Source: Tagaea sp965279565
GTDB taxonomy: Bacteria > Pseudomonadota > Alphaproteobacteria > CACIAM-22H2
Direction: 5' to 3'
Assembly (NCBI GenBank): GCA_965279565.1
Contig: OZ257249.1
Span: 1,364,001-1,428,000, forward strand
Length of the DNA: 64,000 nucleotides
The notes under the pieces are model-generated. The model was not told the DNA's origin. It did not search any database and saw only the letters and a list, made by a program, of their open reading frames with translations. Shown piece after piece: positions 34,060 through 42,693 of this stretch (the stretch's first letter is position 1; each line of letters starts with the position of its first letter). Made by a program: the position numbers and the translations under genes.

Positions 34060-34797
34060 ATGGCCCCAGTCCGCTCGACGCAGGCCCGCCGGCGCTTTCT
34101 GGCGGGAATGGGTGCCCTGGCGGTGGTCGGCCGGGCGGGGGCGGGAATTGCCCAGCCGGCAGCCAGCATCGATCCGACCCAGCCCTTCACCCGCCCGCCC
34201 AGCGACCTCAATCTCGTCCTCGCGGTCGACTGCTCGCGCTCGGTCGACGCCGGCGAATACCGCCTGCAGGCCGAGGGCTACGCGTCAGCCTTCCGCAACG
34301 AGCGCGTGCGCCGGGCGATCCTGACCGGGCGCGAGAAGCGCATCGCGGTGTCGATGACGCACTGGGCCGGGGCGCGCCGGCAGCACGTGGCCGTGGGCTG
34401 GACGCTGCTCGACCGGCCGGCCGCCCTCGACGCGTTCGCCGCAAGGCTTGCCACCCAGCCGCGCCTGACCGAGGACGACGCGACGGCGCTGGGCAGCGCC
34501 ATCGACCACGCGCGCGGCGTGCTGGCCGAATGCCCGTTCGCGAGCCTGCGCAACGTCATCGACGTGTCGGGCGACGGGTCGAACAACCAGGGGAAGCTCG
34601 CGCACTATGCGCGCGATGCGGCCGTGGCGATGGGCATCTCGATCAACGGGCTGCCGATCCTGACCGACGAACCCAATCTCGACACGATCTACCGGCGCGA
34701 GGTGATCGGCGGCCCCGGCTCGTTCCTGGTGCCCGTGCGCCGCTATGCCGATTTCGCCGCCGCGATCGCGCACAAGCTGGTGCGCGAGATCGCGTGA
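34060..34797 (+). CDS. DUF1194 protein with von Willebrand A-like fold, exported
   Basis: A 245-residue protein. ATG 34060 follows CGGAGG at 6 bases. A twin-arginine-like signal (ARRRFLAGMGALAVVGRAGAGIAQ) is followed by a vWA-type domain with a MIDAS-like DCSRSVDAGEY at 57-67, VSMTHWAG and IDVSGDGSNNQG. Members are periplasmic proteins of unknown role, often one per alphaproteobacterial genome. It is divergent from the LPS-core operon and convergent with the MFS gene. Confidence 0.88.
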   Translation: MAPVRSTQARRRFLAGMGALAVVGRAGAGIAQPAASIDPTQPFTRPPSDLNLVLAVDCSRSVDAGEYRLQAEGYASAFRNERVRRAILTGREKRIAVSMTHWAGARRQHVAVGWTLLDRPAALDAFAARLATQPRLTEDDATALGSAIDHARGVLAECPFASLRNVIDVSGDGSNNQGKLAHYARDAAVAMGISINGLPILTDEPNLDTIYRREVIGGPGSFLVPVRRYADFAAAIAHKLVREIA

Positions 34798-34804
34798 GGT
34801 CCGC

Positions 34805-35992
34805 CTAGCTTTCTTCCGGCGGCTTGACGTGCCGGAACTGGCGCAGCAGCAGCAGGTCGTAGACGATCTTCAGGAAGCCGCACAAAAGCAGCGGCAGGGC
34901 GGGCAGCGACGCGGCGAACATGGCGCCGGCGATCGCGGGGCTGATCGACGCGGCAAGGCTGCGCGGGACCGCGGTGAAGCTTGCGGCCGCCGCGCGCTCG
35001 GGCTCGGTCACCACCGCCATCACGTAGGAAGATCGCGTCGGCACGTCCATCTGCGACAGGGCGGCGCGGATCGACAGCAGCACGAGCACTGCCGGCAGCG
35101 AAGGTGCGACCGCCGCCAGCATCAGCGCGATGCTCGCCGGAATGTGCGTGAAGACCATCGTGTTGATGAGGCCGATGCGCGCGGCGATCCATGCGGCGAC
35201 CGGGAACGAGAAGGCCGACAGCACGCCGGTCCAGAAGAAGAAGGCGCCGGCTTGCGCCAGCGACAGGTCGAAACGCTCGAACAGCCAGAGTGCGAGCAGC
35301 GACTGCACGACGAAGCCGCCGGCGAAGGAGTCGAGGCTGAAGAGCACGGCGAGCTTCAGCACGATGCCGCGCGAGGGCCCCAGCGGCGTGCGCGGGGCCT
35401 GCGGGTGCACTTCGCCGCGCGCCGGGATGCGCGAATAGAGGAAGCCGCCGGCCAGACCCAAGGCCGCGTAGACGACGAACATCGCGTCGATCGCCCGGGC
35501 CTGCGGAATGCCGGTCGCGGCGACGAAATCGGGCACGGCCGCGAACAGCGCTCCGGCCGCACCGGCCAGCGCGCCGACGAGACTGTAGGTCGCGAACATC
35601 CGCGTGCGACCGGCGGCGGGCGCTTCGGCCGCCAGAGCCGCCTGTTCCAGCGGCGTGAAGACGCTGGAGCTGCCGCCGCTCGGATTGACCGTGCCGGCGA
35701 ACGCGACGACGAGCAGCAGCGCATAGCCGTCGATCAGCGCGAAGGCGACACCGGTCGCGGTCATCAGGCCGGCTGCGGCCATCAGCAGACGCCGGTTGTC
35801 GAAGCGACCCCCGATCGCACCTACGCCAAGCGTGAGGAACGCCGAGCCGAGCAGCGAGACGGTCGATATCACGCCGACTTGGAATGGTGTGAGCCCGCGC
35901 GACAGCAGATAGACGGGCAGGAGAACGGCAACGAACCCGTCGCCGAAATCGCGCAGCGCGCGGGCGGCGAACAGCAGCGTCGCCGGCTTCAT
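34805..35992 (-). CDS. Major facilitator superfamily transporter
   Basis: A 395-residue 12-helix permease. The first helix opens LLFAARALRDFGDGFVAVLLPVYLL, the loop 2-3 region has a weak signature A (GAIGGRFDNRRLL), and a second half starts near ARGEVHPQAPRTPLGPSRG. The substrate is unknown; the family includes drug and sugar exporters. ATG 35992 has little ribosome-site support; an in-frame GTG ten codons upstream, after GGGGG, could be the true start. The 398-base gap upstream holds the boxA-like leader and repeat copy 2 on the opposite reading direction. Confidence 0.85.
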   Translation of the reverse strand: MKPATLLFAARALRDFGDGFVAVLLPVYLLSRGLTPFQVGVISTVSLLGSAFLTLGVGAIGGRFDNRRLLMAAAGLMTATGVAFALIDGYALLLVVAFAGTVNPSGGSSSVFTPLEQAALAAEAPAAGRTRMFATYSLVGALAGAAGALFAAVPDFVAATGIPQARAIDAMFVVYAALGLAGGFLYSRIPARGEVHPQAPRTPLGPSRGIVLKLAVLFSLDSFAGGFVVQSLLALWLFERFDLSLAQAGAFFFWTGVLSAFSFPVAAWIAARIGLINTMVFTHIPASIALMLAAVAPSLPAVLVLLSIRAALSQMDVPTRSSYVMAVVTEPERAAAASFTAVPRSLAASISPAIAGAMFAASLPALPLLLCGFLKIVYDLLLLRQFRHVKPPEES

Positions 35993-36154
35993 GGAAAGTG
36001 TCGTTGGTTCTTGTCCGGACACGGATGCGCCCCCGCTGTCGCGAGATTGGCGCAGAACTTGGACGGCGCACCGTCTGCAACGCCGGGAGTCTGCAGGGCC
36101 CCGACGCGACAAAAGTAGCGGGGCAGGGAGCGTTGCGCAAATGGGGTTATTTTC

Positions 36155-36183
36155 TTGACAATCGAAAGGTGGTTATTCATAAT
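36155..36183 (+). promoter_or_regulatory. Near-consensus sigma70-type promoter in the MFS-GNAT gap
   Basis: TTGACA at 36155-36160 and CATAAT at 36178-36183 with the ideal 17-base spacer, in an AT-rich patch. It points rightward, where no plus-strand gene follows; the first coding sequence reached is the GNAT gene in antisense. Together with the boxA-like element at 36200 it looks like an rRNA-operon leader without its rRNA. Confidence 0.65.
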
Positions 36184-36199
36184 TCTGACAGTCAGGCCG

Positions 36200-36211
36200 T
36201 GCTCTTTGACA
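36200..36211 (+). promoter_or_regulatory. boxA-like antitermination element
   Basis: TGCTCTTTGACA followed by TCGTGAATAAGG matches the boxA region found in alphaproteobacterial rRNA leaders, placed about 17 bases after the -10 of the promoter at 36155-36183, as expected for an rrn leader. NusB/NusE binding to such RNA prevents premature termination of non-coding transcripts. The repeat copy begins 80 bases later. Confidence 0.55.
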
Positions 36212-36290
36212 TCGTGAATAAGGATACCCGGCAGCGTGCCTCGGGCGCGATGCGGACGGTTGCCCGGACCCGCAGGACCGCAAAGTTTCA

Positions 36291-36374
36291 TTGACGAAGC
36301 GCGATTTCCGTCAACGTCAACAAGGGAATTGTGCGATTTCAACGAGTTGCTTGTTGACGGTCAACATCCGTCAA
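36291..36374. repeat. Dispersed intergenic repeat, copy 2 (long inverted repeat)
   Basis: Aligns with 806-890. CGTCAACAAG (36315-36324) and CTTGTTGACG (36350-36359) are inverted with a 25-base loop; TGTTGACGGTCAACA is at 36352-36366 and CCGTCAA at 36368-36374, with a further AAGCCGTCAAC (36376-36386) not in copy 1. It ends 16 bases from the stop of the minus-strand GNAT gene. Between the right-hand arms spacing is identical to copy 1, while the loop has diverged, which suggests constraint on the stem and palindrome. Confidence 0.78.
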
Positions 36375-36390
36375 CAAGCCGTCAACCGGA

Positions 36391-36837
36391 CTACAATCTC
36401 TTCTGGAATCTCAGATAGTCCGCGTCCTCGATCCAGCCGGCGCGCTTGTAGACCGACTGTGCCGTCGCGTTGGTGCGCGCGGTGAACAGGTCGAGCCGGC
36501 CCGCATCTTTCGAGCGCGCGAAATCCTCGACCGCCTTCATCAGCGCGGCACCGGCCCCCGACTTGCGCGTCGCCGGATCGACGAAGATGTCGTTGAGCAG
36601 CCAGATATCCTTCAGCCCGACGGACGAGAAGGTCCGCGACAGCAACGCGAAGCCGACGGCCCTGCCGGCCGCGTCGCGCGCGAGGAAGCCGACATATTCG
36701 CCCGCCCCCAGGCGCTTCTCGAGATAGGCGCGCGCCAATGCCGGATCGGACGGCTGCTTGTAGAAGACGCGGTAGGCGTCGAACAGCGGCACGAGTGCTT
36801 CGAGATCGCCGGGTGCTAGGGGAGCGACGGTCGTCAT
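36391..36837 (-). CDS. GNAT-family N-acetyltransferase
   Basis: A 148-residue acetyltransferase. After the substrate-side helices (FDAYRVFYKQPSD, AYLEKRL) come VGFALLSRTFSS, the central strand WLLNDIFVDPATRKSGAGAALM (acetyl-CoA pyrophosphate loop RKSGAG) and LFTARTNATAQSVYKRAGW. It transfers an acetyl group to an unknown amine. ATG 36837 overlaps the stop of the DUF971 gene, so it belongs to the run of genes from the thioredoxin at 39054 downward. Repeat copy 2 lies just after its stop. Confidence 0.88.
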   Translation of the reverse strand: MTTVAPLAPGDLEALVPLFDAYRVFYKQPSDPALARAYLEKRLGAGEYVGFLARDAAGRAVGFALLSRTFSSVGLKDIWLLNDIFVDPATRKSGAGAALMKAVEDFARSKDAGRLDLFTARTNATAQSVYKRAGWIEDADYLRFQKRL

Positions 36838-37220
36838 TTCGACTTCTTCGCGCGCGGGTCGCGCGACAGGCCCATGCGTTCGAGGGCGGCGAGATACTCG
36901 GCATAGAGCCGGTCCTTGTCGGCACCCAGCGCATAGAGATAGTCCCAGCTGTAGATGCCGGTGTCGTGCAGGTCGTCGAACTTGATGCGGATCGCGTAGT
37001 TGCCGACGGGTTCGAGATCCATGATCCCCACTTCCGCGCGGCCGGGCACGATCGTCTTCTGGCCGGGCCCGTGGCCCATCACCTCGGCCGACGGGCTTTC
37101 CACGCGCAGCAGCTCGGCGGGAAGCCGCACGGTCGTGCCGTCGTCGTAGTCGACCTCGAGGATCTTCTCGGCCTTCTTCAGGCGGATCTCGGTCGGGCGG
37201 TGCTGGACCGCGAAGCTCAT
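36834..37220 (-). CDS. DUF971 (gamma-butyrobetaine hydroxylase N-terminal-like) protein
   Basis: A 128-residue small protein containing the DUF971 pattern: PTEIRLKKAEKILEVDYDDG, LPAELLRVESPSAEV, VGIMDLEPVGNYAIRIKFDDLHDTGIYSWDYL. In alphaproteobacteria it commonly accompanies a Trm112-like gene, as here. The fold also forms the N-terminal domain of gamma-butyrobetaine hydroxylase, and some members have been linked to iron-sulfur cluster assembly; the function is unproven. Both ends overlap neighbours as ATGA. Confidence 0.88.
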   Translation of the reverse strand: MSFAVQHRPTEIRLKKAEKILEVDYDDGTTVRLPAELLRVESPSAEVMGHGPGQKTIVPGRAEVGIMDLEPVGNYAIRIKFDDLHDTGIYSWDYLYALGADKDRLYAEYLAALERMGLSRDPRAKKSK

Positions 37221-37432
37221 CCGGCCGCACCCGCGTCGAGGCGGCGCGCCTCGTCGACCAGCATGATCGGGATGCCGTCGCGGATCGGGAAGGCGAGGCC
37301 CGCCTGCTCGCTGACGAGCTCGGCCCTGCCTGCGTCGTAGCGCAGCGGGCCCTTCGTGACCGGGCACACGAGGATCTCGAGCAGCCGCGGATCGACGCCG
37401 CCGCCCCGGTCGGTGTTCGCGTTCTCGGCCAT
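37217..37432 (-). CDS. Trm112-family small protein
   Basis: A 71-residue protein with DPRLLEILVCPVTKGPLRYD and FPIRDGIPIMLVDEARRLD, the Trm112/YcaR signature. Only one cysteine remains in the zinc-binding region, as is common for bacterial members. Homologues activate or stabilise SAM-dependent methyltransferases. The ATGA overlap with the DUF971 start and 19-base gap to the LON gene mark operon membership. Confidence 0.92.
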   Translation of the reverse strand: MAENANTDRGGGVDPRLLEILVCPVTKGPLRYDAGRAELVSEQAGLAFPIRDGIPIMLVDEARRLDAGAAG

Positions 37433-37451
37433 CGCGCGTTCCTTCCCTAGA

Positions 37452-38120
37452 TCAGTGTCGCAGTGCGCCCGGGGGCGGCTCGCTGCCGCCCGCGCGCGCC
37501 TCGCAGAACCCGGTCATCGCCTTCGCCCGGTCGGCGAGTGTCGCACATTCCAGCAGGCCCTGCTTCTCTTCCGGGCTGAACGGGCACAGCATGGCGAGCG
37601 TGTTGACGATGCGCTCGTCGTTCGCCTGCTCGATCGAATCCCAGTCGCCCTGCAGCCCTTCGGCCGCGAAGAAGGCCTTGAGGGCGGCGAGCAGGCGCCT
37701 GCGGTCGAAGCCGCCGGCATCCGGCGTCTCGAAATCGGCGGCGAAGGCGGCGAAGTCGGGGCGGAAGCGGCGATAGCCGCGCATCGTGGCGATCTCCTCG
37801 CCGACCGCGAATCGCGCGATGCCCGAAAGCTGGATCAGGAAGCGGCCGTCGTCGGTCTCCGACCAGCTCGTGATGCGGCCTGCACAGCCCACCGGATAGA
37901 GCGGCTGGGCGACGCCTTTGCGCTCCTTCTCGGTCGGCTGGATCATGCCGATCAGCTTGTCGGGCGTGGCGAGCACGTCCTCGACCATCGCGAGATAGCG
38001 CGGCTCGAACACGTTGAGCGGCAGCTTGCCGCGCGGCAGCAGCAGCACGCCGACCAGCGGGAAGACCGGCAGCGTGGCCGGCATGTCGGCAAGGATCAGT
38101 CGCCCGGCTGTCGTCGGCAT
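37452..38120 (-). CDS. LON substrate-binding domain protein
   Basis: A 222-residue protein matching the N-terminal substrate-recognition domain of Lon without the ATPase or protease domains: LPVFPLVGVLLLPRGKLPLNVFEPRYLAMVED, GCAGRITSWSETDDGRFLIQLSGIARF and a helical end. Stand-alone members of this kind are widespread in alphaproteobacteria with no clear role. It lies 19 bases after the thioredoxin-like gene and may share substrates or chaperone functions with it. Confidence 0.9.
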   Translation of the reverse strand: MPTTAGRLILADMPATLPVFPLVGVLLLPRGKLPLNVFEPRYLAMVEDVLATPDKLIGMIQPTEKERKGVAQPLYPVGCAGRITSWSETDDGRFLIQLSGIARFAVGEEIATMRGYRRFRPDFAAFAADFETPDAGGFDRRRLLAALKAFFAAEGLQGDWDSIEQANDERIVNTLAMLCPFSPEEKQGLLECATLADRAKAMTGFCEARAGGSEPPPGALRH

Positions 38121-38139
38121 GGGCGGCCGGCTCCCGGTC

Positions 38140-39054
38140 TCAGGCGAACATCAGCGAGGAGAGACGCTTGCGTCCCTGCACGGTGGCCGCGTGCGCGTTG
38201 CCCAGCGCCTCGAAGAACTTCACGAGCTGGGCGCGCGCGGCCCCCTCGTTCCAGTTGCGGTCGCGCTTGAAGAGTTCGAGAAGCTGGTCGATCGCCGCCT
38301 CGGCCTGGCCGCCGGCGAACAGCGCCAGTGCCAGGTCCATGCGCGCCTGATGGTTGGCCGGATCGTGCGCGACCTTCTCCAGCAGCGGGGCGACGTCGCC
38401 CGCCTTCTCGCCTTCGCGCGCCACGTCCAGTGCCGTGCGCGCGGCGACGACATCGGAGTCCTTCGCCGCTTCGGGCGGGGCCGCGTCGAGCGTGGCCTGT
38501 GCGGCATCCAGCTCGCCCGCGGCGATCTGGCACTTGGCGAGGCCGGCGATCGCCTTGGCGTTGGCCGGCTCGTGCTTGGCGATCTGCGCGTAGAGGGCGG
38601 CGGCGGTCGCGAAATCCTCGGCCGCCATCGCGGATGCTGCCTGCTCGAGCGCCTGTTCGATCGGCGACGGGCCGGCGGCGGCACCGCCCAGCTTCTTGAC
38701 GAACTTGCGGATGTCGCTTTCGGGGAGTGCGCCGAGGAACGCGTCGACCGGCCGGCCGGCCTTGAAGGCGAAGACCGCCGGGATCGACTGCACGCGCAGC
38801 TGCTGGGCGAAATAGGGATGCTCGTCGATGTTGATCTTGACGAGCTTGACCGCACCCGCCGCTTCCTTGACGACCTTCTCGATCAGCGGCCCGAGCTGCT
38901 TGCACGGCCCGCACCACGGCGCCCAGAAATCGACGATGACCGGCACCTTGGCCGAGGCGAGCAGGACGTCCTGTTCGAACGCCTCGTCGGTCGAGTCCTT
39001 GATGAGGTCGGCCGGTGCGGCCCCCGCCTTGGCGGCCCCGATGAGCTGGTCCAT
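38140..39054 (-). CDS. Thioredoxin-domain protein with TPR region (CnoX/YbbN-like)
   Basis: A 304-residue protein. The thioredoxin domain spans about 15-125 with WCGPC at 47-51 and the cis-Pro loop VQSIPAVFAF. The C-terminal half (about 140-304) is made of helical tetratricopeptide-like repeats (ALEQAASAMAAEDFATAAALY, LDLALALFAGGQAEAAIDQL). This matches E. coli CnoX, a chaperedoxin that protects proteins from oxidative aggregation and hands them to GroEL and DnaK. The redox pair is intact here. ATG 39054 is preceded by GGGACGG; the in-frame extension upstream is AT-poor leader. Confidence 0.9.
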   Translation of the reverse strand: MDQLIGAAKAGAAPADLIKDSTDEAFEQDVLLASAKVPVIVDFWAPWCGPCKQLGPLIEKVVKEAAGAVKLVKINIDEHPYFAQQLRVQSIPAVFAFKAGRPVDAFLGALPESDIRKFVKKLGGAAAGPSPIEQALEQAASAMAAEDFATAAALYAQIAKHEPANAKAIAGLAKCQIAAGELDAAQATLDAAPPEAAKDSDVVAARTALDVAREGEKAGDVAPLLEKVAHDPANHQARMDLALALFAGGQAEAAIDQLLELFKRDRNWNEGAARAQLVKFFEALGNAHAATVQGRKRLSSLMFA

Positions 39055-39154
39055 GATCCGTCCCGTGTGCGAAATGGCTGCGGTGTCGAAACCCGCGGGG
39101 AAAATGGCGTTTTTCGGGGGGCAAGACAACCCCCTACGCCCCCCGTTTTAGGTC

Positions 39155-39182
39155 TTGCAATCGGGGCGGCCCGCCCTATTAT
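39155..39182 (+). promoter_or_regulatory. Promoter of tRNA-Gly
   Basis: TTGCAA at 39155-39160 and TATTAT at 39177-39182 with 16-base spacing and a GC-rich discriminator, about 28 bases before the mature tRNA. This fits a strong stable-RNA promoter. Confidence 0.65.
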
Positions 39183-39210
39183 CCCGGCGCGTTTCGCCAC
39201 GGCGACCGGT

Positions 39211-39285
39211 GCGGGAATAGCTCAGTGGTAGAGCATCACGTTGCCAACGTGAGGGTCGAGGGTTCGAATCCCTTTTCCCGCTCCA
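39211..39285 (+). tRNA. tRNA-Gly (anticodon GCC)
   Basis: A 75-base cloverleaf with encoded CCA. The acceptor GCGGGAA (39211-39217) pairs with TTCCCGC (39275-39281); the anticodon stem TCACG/CGTGA (39236-39240, 39248-39252) encloses the loop TTGCCAA with GCC at 39243-39245; the T arm has GGTTCGAATCC. The 3' end is T-CCA (39282-39285). It reads the GGC and GGU glycine codons, heavily used in this GC-rich genome. Confidence 0.97.
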
Positions 39286-39336
39286 GTCGCCGCGGAACGC
39301 CCTTTCCCATCAAAATGACCGACTGCCGGACCGGCT

Positions 39337-40968
39337 CTACAGGCCCGGATGCCGCGGCGCGACCAGCGCGCCGGGTGCGGGGCGGGCGGCCAGCCGGTCG
39401 GGCGCGTCGCGCCTGAGCGTGCGGCGGTCCTTGACCACCGCGAGGATCGCGCCGTCGCGCGCGACGGTCAGGACGACATCTCCCTCATATTCCATGTCGC
39501 AGCCCAACCGCGTCGTCGCGAGGTAGAAATCCGCCGTCCGGTCGTCGGCCGTCAGTTCGAGATCCGGTGCCAGGAAAGGGGCGGCCGACGAGCCTTCCGC
39601 GCAGACGAAGACGGTGTGCGGACCGCCGGTTTCGCCCTTCAGGTGCTCGCGCAGCGCGAGCACCGCCTCGCGATAGGACGAGCCCCAATAGTCCAGTTCG
39701 AAGCGCCCCGCCGCACCGCGCATGCCGCCGACGAGCGCGTTGTAATAGGCGTACTGGTAAGGGTGGATTTCGCGCAGGTAGAGCGCGTGCGACGCGCCGA
39801 CGGCCACGGTCAGGACACCGAGCGCCGCGCGCGCGACGACCGGCATGCGCAGCGCCGCGCCGACGAGCCGGTCGAGCCCGAGTGCGGCCGCCGCGGCGAG
39901 CGGCGGCAGGACGAACAGGAAATGCCTTATGCCGTCGTACGTGACGGGACGCAGCACCGCGAACGACAGCAGCGGGAACAGCACGGCGAATGCGAGCAAG
40001 GCGATATCCTGCCGCAGCGCCGGGACCCCGCCCTTGCGCAACGCGTGCAGGCCCATGGCAAGGGCGGCCGCCACCGCCGCCGGCACGAAGAGCGGAAGCT
40101 TCGCGCCGAGATAGACGAACAGATAGTCGCGCGGCAGCGCCATCGAACTGGCGAGATGCCCCTCGAACAGCACGTTGATGTCCCACGGCGTCGCGGCAAA
40201 AACCGCCAGCGCTTCGAACGGCCGATGCAGCGGATCGCGCAACGCCCATGGCCATGCCGCGAGCATGACCGCATAGGCGAGCGCTGCGGCGAGTGCTAAA
40301 CCGCGCACGGCCGCCGCGATTTCGGGCGCGAGTCCGCCGGACCCGTGCGCCCGCACGCGCAATGCGAGCCATAGCGCGCCGGCGAAGGCCGGATAGACGA
40401 AGGCGTAGAGTCCCGCGATCCGGATCCCGAGCGACAGGCCAAGCGACAGGCCAAGCCAGAGCACCGTGCCGGCGGTTGGCTGCGGCAGCTCGCGCGATGC
40501 GCGCATCGACCAGTAGAGCGCCCACGCCATCGCGGCGGCGAACGGGATATCCTTCGGGTTGATGAACATGTGGCCCCACCAGGACGGCGTGGCCAGCAGC
40601 ACCAGTCCCGCGAGGAAGCCGGCACGTGGACCGCCTGCGAGGCTGCCGATCCGCGCAGCGGCGGCGGCACCGGCCAGACCCGCGAGCGCGATCATCAGAT
40701 GCTGGGTTTCGTGGGCGGGGAACGGCAGCAGCCGCTTGGCGAGGGCCACGACCGCGTCGAACGCGGCACCGTAGAGCCACAGATTGAAATAGGTCAGCGC
40801 CGCCGGGTCCGAGAACCCGGTCTCGAAGTGGCGGAGCACCGCCTTTCCGTAGGTGTCGTGGAAGTGCTCGTCCCAGGTTATGCCGTAGTCGCGGAACGTG
40901 GCGAGGGCGAGGATGGCGGCGCAGGCGAACAGCAGGATCGTCGCGCGGTTCCAGCTTTCGTCGGTCAC
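39337..40968 (-). CDS. GT-C membrane glycosyltransferase, GT39/ArnT-like
   Basis: A 543-residue protein with about a dozen membrane helices. The first periplasmic loop has Asp33-Glu34 in DYGITWDEHFHDTYGKA, the catalytic-acid position of polyprenyl-phosphate-dependent GT-C enzymes, and NPKDIPFA and YYNALVGGMRGAAGRFELDYWGSSYREAV are typical of one bacterial GT39-like subgroup. It probably transfers a sugar from a lipid-linked donor to a cell-envelope acceptor at the periplasmic side. The 4-base overlap with the next gene on the same strand suggests paired expression. Confidence 0.85.
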   Translation of the reverse strand: MTDESWNRATILLFACAAILALATFRDYGITWDEHFHDTYGKAVLRHFETGFSDPAALTYFNLWLYGAAFDAVVALAKRLLPFPAHETQHLMIALAGLAGAAAAARIGSLAGGPRAGFLAGLVLLATPSWWGHMFINPKDIPFAAAMAWALYWSMRASRELPQPTAGTVLWLGLSLGLSLGIRIAGLYAFVYPAFAGALWLALRVRAHGSGGLAPEIAAAVRGLALAAALAYAVMLAAWPWALRDPLHRPFEALAVFAATPWDINVLFEGHLASSMALPRDYLFVYLGAKLPLFVPAAVAAALAMGLHALRKGGVPALRQDIALLAFAVLFPLLSFAVLRPVTYDGIRHFLFVLPPLAAAAALGLDRLVGAALRMPVVARAALGVLTVAVGASHALYLREIHPYQYAYYNALVGGMRGAAGRFELDYWGSSYREAVLALREHLKGETGGPHTVFVCAEGSSAAPFLAPDLELTADDRTADFYLATTRLGCDMEYEGDVVLTVARDGAILAVVKDRRTLRRDAPDRLAARPAPGALVAPRHPGL

Positions 40969-42647
40969 CGCGCGCCGTCCGGGTCGTACCGGTAGAGGAA
41001 GAAGCCGGTGCGTTCGGCGACGAAGACCCAGCCGTTGCCCGCCTTCGCCGGCAGGCCCGTCTCCGGATCGAGCGGAACGCCGAGGTGCCGGTTCACGTAG
41101 AAGGGCCAGTCGACGTACCAGCGCACGCGGCGCATGCGCAGATACTCCCAGATGCGGCCCTTGTACTTCAGCGCGTCGAGATTGACCTTCCCGTCGGTAT
41201 TGACGACATGCGCGCGGAAAAAGCCGAGCGTGCCCGACTGGCCGGCGGCCAGCAGCTCGTCCGCCGGCACGTTCGCCCGGGCGAGCTCGACCTGGTCGAA
41301 ATAGACGGCCTCGGGATTGAAGGTCCAGCCGTTCAGCGCCAGCGCTGGCCAGCCGACTGCCTGGATGCCGGCCACGACGAGTGCCGCAACGGCGATTCGG
41401 GCCGCCTTGCGCGCCGCCGGGATCGCGCGCGCCGCCACGACCGGAGCCGCGAGGAACGGCAGGATCGCGAGCGGCATGAAATACCGGTAGTAGAACCAGT
41501 ACGATCCGAAAAAGAACGTGTAGTAGACGATCAGCGGAACGACCGCGGCCAGAAGCAGGCCGACCGCCGCGAGGCCGCGACGCGCGCGCGCCATGCCGGC
41601 ATCACCGAGCCGCTCGACGTCGAACGCGAACGCGCGCCGACGCACGGCGCGCCAGACGAACGCGGCGACGGCGGCAATCAGGATAAGTCGCGCGGTGCTG
41701 GCGGCGGATATGTAGCCGAAGCCCCAGTACTGCGGCAGCGACGTGGCATAGCCGGCGTAGTCGTCGAGCTGCCCGAAGAAGACCCACGGCATCAGCACCG
41801 CCCGCAGCGCCCACAGCGCATAGTGCGCGCGCGCCGGCGTGAGGCCGGACGATTGCAGCGCCTCGCCGCTTGTCGGCAGGAACGAGCCGAAATCGAGGAT
41901 GTTGTAGGCCCACCAGGGCCCGGACACGCACAGCGCCGTCAGCGCGACGACCGCCGCCCGTCCGGCGCTGGCGGCCGGCCCGGCCGAACGGTTGCTCCAC
42001 TGCAGATGGAGGCCGATCGCGATCGCGAAGAAGGCCGCGTCGATCCGCGCCAGAACCATGAGGCCGATCAGGATCCCCAGGACGATCCGTCCGCGCGCGG
42101 ACTCCGCCCCGCCGATCTGGAGCCAGCGGATGACCGCGAGATAGAAGAACAGCGCGCAGCCCGTGGCCAGGCCGTTGTAGGCATGCCCGAACAGCAGTGG
42201 CGACCCGAGATAGAAGATGGCCGCGAGCGGCGCGCGCAGCTCCGCTTCGACGGATCCGTGCCGGACGGGCCATATCTCGCGCGCGACCGATCCGCAGAGT
42301 ATCGCGCCGCCCGCGTGGAACGCCCATGCGAAGAGCAGCACGAATCGCAGCGCCAACGCGTCGTCGCCGCCGCCGATCGCGAACGCCAGAGACTCGATGA
42401 CCGTGAAGAGCGGCTGGAAGCCGTTCGACAGTGTCGTGCCGTCGATCGTCATGCCGCGGCCCTGCGCGAGGTTGCGCGCGACCGTCAGCGCGTAATAGCC
42501 GTCTTCGGTAAGAGGAGGTCCGAAAATCAGCGGCGCGCCGCGAAGCGTCGGCAGCGCCATCGCGACGATCGCGACGACGGCGAACGCGCGCAGGACAAAC
42601 GTCCACGGCGAGGCCTTCGCGATGGTGTCGGGCGTTTCCAGAAGCAT
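40965..42647 (-). CDS. Multi-pass membrane protein, probable GT-C glycosyltransferase
   Basis: A 560-residue protein with around eleven membrane helices. The early loop has LTEDGYYALTVARNLAQGRGMTIDG, whose acidic pair after the first helix fits the GT-C catalytic position, and the C-terminus carries a soluble periplasmic domain (LPAKAGNGWVFVAERTGFFLYRYD). No specific family was recognised. It precedes and overlaps the GT39-like gene by 4 bases and follows an FkbM methyltransferase by 46 bases. Confidence 0.75.
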   Translation of the reverse strand: MLLETPDTIAKASPWTFVLRAFAVVAIVAMALPTLRGAPLIFGPPLTEDGYYALTVARNLAQGRGMTIDGTTLSNGFQPLFTVIESLAFAIGGGDDALALRFVLLFAWAFHAGGAILCGSVAREIWPVRHGSVEAELRAPLAAIFYLGSPLLFGHAYNGLATGCALFFYLAVIRWLQIGGAESARGRIVLGILIGLMVLARIDAAFFAIAIGLHLQWSNRSAGPAASAGRAAVVALTALCVSGPWWAYNILDFGSFLPTSGEALQSSGLTPARAHYALWALRAVLMPWVFFGQLDDYAGYATSLPQYWGFGYISAASTARLILIAAVAAFVWRAVRRRAFAFDVERLGDAGMARARRGLAAVGLLLAAVVPLIVYYTFFFGSYWFYYRYFMPLAILPFLAAPVVAARAIPAARKAARIAVAALVVAGIQAVGWPALALNGWTFNPEAVYFDQVELARANVPADELLAAGQSGTLGFFRAHVVNTDGKVNLDALKYKGRIWEYLRMRRVRWYVDWPFYVNRHLGVPLDPETGLPAKAGNGWVFVAERTGFFLYRYDPDGAR

Positions 42648-42693
42648 GCGGACCCCGACCTTCTTTTTGCGGAGTGGGGCCCGCGCGGTCCGG

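Noticed and set aside
36200..36390. Possible start of a 16S rRNA gene after the boxA-like element
   Set aside because: No AGAGTTTGAT or other 16S core sequence follows, and the GNAT coding region begins within 180 bases.
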